Shown here: positions 13,744 through 15,403 of the stretch, piece after piece
Numbering within the stretch: position 1 is the stretch's first letter
How the letters are laid out: each line of letters begins with the position of its first letter
Source of the DNA: Anaerobacillus sp.
GTDB taxonomy: Bacteria > Bacillota > Bacilli > Bacillales > Anaerobacillaceae
Length of the DNA stretch: 15,403 nucleotides
Assembly: GCA_007118195.1 (NCBI GenBank)
Contig: SKSA01000171.1
Location: forward strand, 1 to 15,403
Direction: 5' to 3'
Notes under the pieces: generated by a model
Databases searched by the model: none
The model's input: only the letters and a program-made list of their open reading frames with translations
What the model was told of the DNA's origin: nothing
Translations under genes and position numbers: made by a program

Positions 13744-13752
13744 ATTATAACA
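13744..13752 (-). promoter_or_regulatory. Extended -10 promoter of the hydrolase gene
   Basis: On the minus strand TGTTATAAT (13752-13744) is a perfect TGnTATAAT extended -10. The -35 position holds only AACCGT, which the extended -10 can offset. The predicted start is near 13737, about 33 bases before the GTG start. Confidence 0.55.
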
Positions 13753-13978
13753 TGATTTACGAGAATACGGTTATATGAGCAATATAGAATATGGACTGTC
13801 AAATAATGTTCATAATTTTAATTGCTACATCCTCTGTTACGTACTAGCTTAATTTAAACCTTAGCACTTTTTGTTTTTAAAGGCTTGCTGAGAGTGAAAC
13901 ATTAAACTTAAAAGTTCGTATAAACTCTTTTGATCAGCTAAAAATAGGCGTAATAATACAAGAGAGAGGTTTAATTTT

Positions 13979-15190
13979 ATGGCTGTGACACTTGAAGAAA
14001 TAAAAAAAGCGAAAGAAAAGATGGCTAGCATTGTTCACGAGACTCCATTAGATTATTCAAGCACATTTAGTGAGTTATCGAACAACGAAGTATTTTTAAA
14101 GTTAGAAAATCTTCAAAAAACGGGTTCGTTTAAAGTGAGAGGGTCATGCAATAAATTATTTTCATTATCCCCACAACAATTACAAAAAGGGGTGATTTGT
14201 GCTTCGGCTGGAAACCACGCACAAGGTGTTGCGTATTCATCTAAAAAACTACAAGCTCCGTGTACTATTGTAATGCCTCAAACGGCCCCATTAAGTAAAG
14301 TAGAAGCAACAAAGCGATATGGGGCTGAAGTTATTTTGAAAGGTACTAGCTTTGATGAAGCGTTGCAATTTGCTTTTGATTTACAAAAGAAAAAAGGTTC
14401 AACTTTTGTTCATCCTTTTGATGATGAAGCGATCATTGCAGGGCAAGGTACGATTGGATTAGAGGTGCTTGAACAACTTAAAGATGTTGATGCAGTAGTT
14501 TGTCCAGTGGGAGGAGGCGGTCTTATTGCCGGTGTTGCTTTAGCTATTAAAACGTTAAAGCCTTCAGTTAAAGTTTATGGAGTACAAGCGCTTGCCTGCC
14601 CAAGTATGAAACAGTCATTAGAAGCGACAAAACCGATTTCGGTCGATACGTTACCGACGATGGCAGATGGGATTGCTGTAAAAAAGCCGGGGATCCAAAC
14701 GTTTGAAATTATAAAAAACTATGTAGACGATATTTTTTGTGTTGATGAGATGGAAATCTCGAGAACGATGTTAATGATTTTAGAGCGTAATAAATTGTTA
14801 GTAGAAGGTTCAGGGGCAAGTTCTTTAGCAGCACTCCTTTATAAAAAAGTTCCAATAGAAAACAAGAATGTAGTAGCGATTTTAAGTGGTGGTAACGTAG
14901 ATATGAATTTCATATCAAGAATTATTGAACATGGAATGGTTGAATCCGGTCGATACATTCATTTTTCTACAATTTTAAAAGACAGACCAGGACAACTGCA
15001 AGACGTTTTACATATGATTACAGAACTTGAAGGAAATATTTTATCGATTTCTTTAGAACATATCGGCGAGAAAATTTTACCTGGATATGCAAAATTACTT
15101 CTTTCATTAGAAACAAAAAATAAAGAGCATGTCGCGAAAATTTTGACGATGCTTAAGGAAAAAGGTTATGAAATCGAAGTTTTAATATAG
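13979..15190 (+). CDS. ilvA: Threonine dehydratase with C-terminal ACT-like domain
   Basis: This 403-aa PLP enzyme deaminates threonine to 2-oxobutanoate and ammonia. The fold-type II catalytic domain (1-320) carries the PLP lysine in GSFKVRG (Lys52), the substrate loop SAGNHAQG, the phosphate-binding GGGGL (about 177-181) and the SGGN motif near 305. The C-terminal about 75 residues, starting GRYIHFSTILKDRPGQLQDVL, form one ACT-like regulatory domain. This arrangement is the short form with one regulatory domain (annotated ilvA or tdcB), distinct from the long biosynthetic enzyme with two. No other branched-chain amino acid gene is adjacent, so a catabolic or stand-alone role is as likely as isoleucine synthesis. 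GAGAGAGG precedes the ATG. No T-box or clear promoter was seen in the 274-base gap upstream. Confidence 0.9.
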   Translation: MAVTLEEIKKAKEKMASIVHETPLDYSSTFSELSNNEVFLKLENLQKTGSFKVRGSCNKLFSLSPQQLQKGVICASAGNHAQGVAYSSKKLQAPCTIVMPQTAPLSKVEATKRYGAEVILKGTSFDEALQFAFDLQKKKGSTFVHPFDDEAIIAGQGTIGLEVLEQLKDVDAVVCPVGGGGLIAGVALAIKTLKPSVKVYGVQALACPSMKQSLEATKPISVDTLPTMADGIAVKKPGIQTFEIIKNYVDDIFCVDEMEISRTMLMILERNKLLVEGSGASSLAALLYKKVPIENKNVVAILSGGNVDMNFISRIIEHGMVESGRYIHFSTILKDRPGQLQDVLHMITELEGNILSISLEHIGEKILPGYAKLLLSLETKNKEHVAKILTMLKEKGYEIEVLI

Positions 15191-15239
15191 AGGGTCAAGA
15201 GGGTTATGGGTGGTGAGTTATACTATTGATATAGATGAT

Positions 15240-15280
15240 AAAATAAAAAAGCTGAGCTTAGGAAATACCTAGCTCAGCTT
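15240..15280 (-). terminator. Terminator for a minus-strand gene beyond the right edge
   Basis: AAGCTGAGCTTAGG pairs with CCTAGCTCAGCTT (15249-15280, one bulged T). On the minus strand six T follow the stem, while on the plus strand the next bases are ACAATATG. It therefore mainly ends leftward transcription, though the hairpin may also cap the ilvA mRNA. Confidence 0.65.
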
Positions 15281-15353
15281 ACAATATGAACTTAAAATTT
15301 TTGCCGCGATAATGTCTCTGTGTCACTCTTTAAAACCTTAAAAAACAAAAGCC

Positions 15354-15403
15354 CTACCTCTCTTTTATCATTACGGCTCCTAGGCCGTGCCACTTATAAT
15401 AAG
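15354..15403 (-). CDS. Possible 3' end of a minus-strand gene, partial
   Basis: A minus-strand frame is open from the right edge to TAG at 15356-15354, reading YYKWHGLGAVMIKER. It points toward the minus-strand terminator at 15240-15280, so a leftward gene ending here would be consistent. With only 15 codons visible, family and function cannot be judged, and the overlapping 33-codon frame ending at 15292 cannot be excluded. Confidence 0.25.
   Translation of the reverse strand, partial: YYKWHGLGAVMIKER

Noticed and set aside
13705..13978. T-box, attenuator or CodY box before threonine dehydratase
   Set aside because: No T-box core sequence, no terminator hairpin with U-tract and no good CodY-like palindrome were found. 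Only a chance-level AACTTAAAAGTT palindrome is present.
15292..15393. 33-codon minus-strand frame starting with GTG (MARPRSRNDK)
   Set aside because: It has no ribosome site and overlaps another open frame; too short and too near the edge to support.

Overview
This is an AT-rich, low-GC chromosomal segment from a Gram-positive endospore-former-type bacterium, most likely family Bacillaceae. The evidence is strong GGAGG-type ribosome binding sites, frequent TTG/GTG starts, and homologues of Bacillus subtilis YtxH, YpcP, YcgR/YcgQ and the YybE/YybF pair. A sigma-B-type promoter and a palindromic intergenic repeat of a kind common in Bacillaceae point the same way. No rRNA, tRNA, CRISPR array, insertion sequence or prophage gene was seen. 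The window is mostly ordinary housekeeping and accessory chromosome.

Layout: (1) 1-1050 holds the 5' end of a small unknown gene on the minus strand, then ytxH behind a near-consensus sigma-B promoter, followed by an orphan open frame without a start codon. (2) 1050-3300 is a minus-strand operon. Promoter, single-aptamer glycine riboswitch and intrinsic terminator precede an ACT-domain protein (UPF0237) and a UPF0210/DUF711 protein, with a folded Bacillaceae-type repeat between the two genes. (3) 3369-4598 encodes a minus-strand fosmidomycin-resistance-type MFS exporter. (4) 4773-6760 encodes a stand-alone 5'-3' exonuclease (YpcP type) and a DUF4349 lipoprotein, each ending in a terminator. 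(5) 6763-8025 holds a nitronate monooxygenase/FabK-fold flavoenzyme with a four-cysteine cluster, preceded by two copies of a palindrome that resembles the FapR box. (6) 8081-9217 holds a 58-aa protein and a 241-aa protein of unknown function. (7) 9303-10400 holds a broken ycgR-ycgQ pair: the permease lacks its C-terminal half and the partner lacks its N-terminal half, as expected from one internal deletion, followed by a 13-bp inverted-repeat element. (8) 10402-12776 is a divergent MFS exporter/LysR pair (YybF/YybE type). A 5' remnant of an antibiotic-biosynthesis-monooxygenase-like gene lies just after the regulator. (9) 12913-13704 is an alpha/beta hydrolase on the minus strand, and 13979-15190 is threonine dehydratase with a C-terminal ACT-like domain. 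At the right edge a terminator faces a minus-strand gene that lies mostly outside the window.

The most interesting unit is the glycine-riboswitch-controlled UPF0237-UPF0210 operon. Riboswitch control ties two proteins of unknown biochemical function to cellular glycine. The FapR-like sites before the flavoenzyme and the ycgR/ycgQ deletion scar are next. All homology statements rest on recognition by eye, not on a search.
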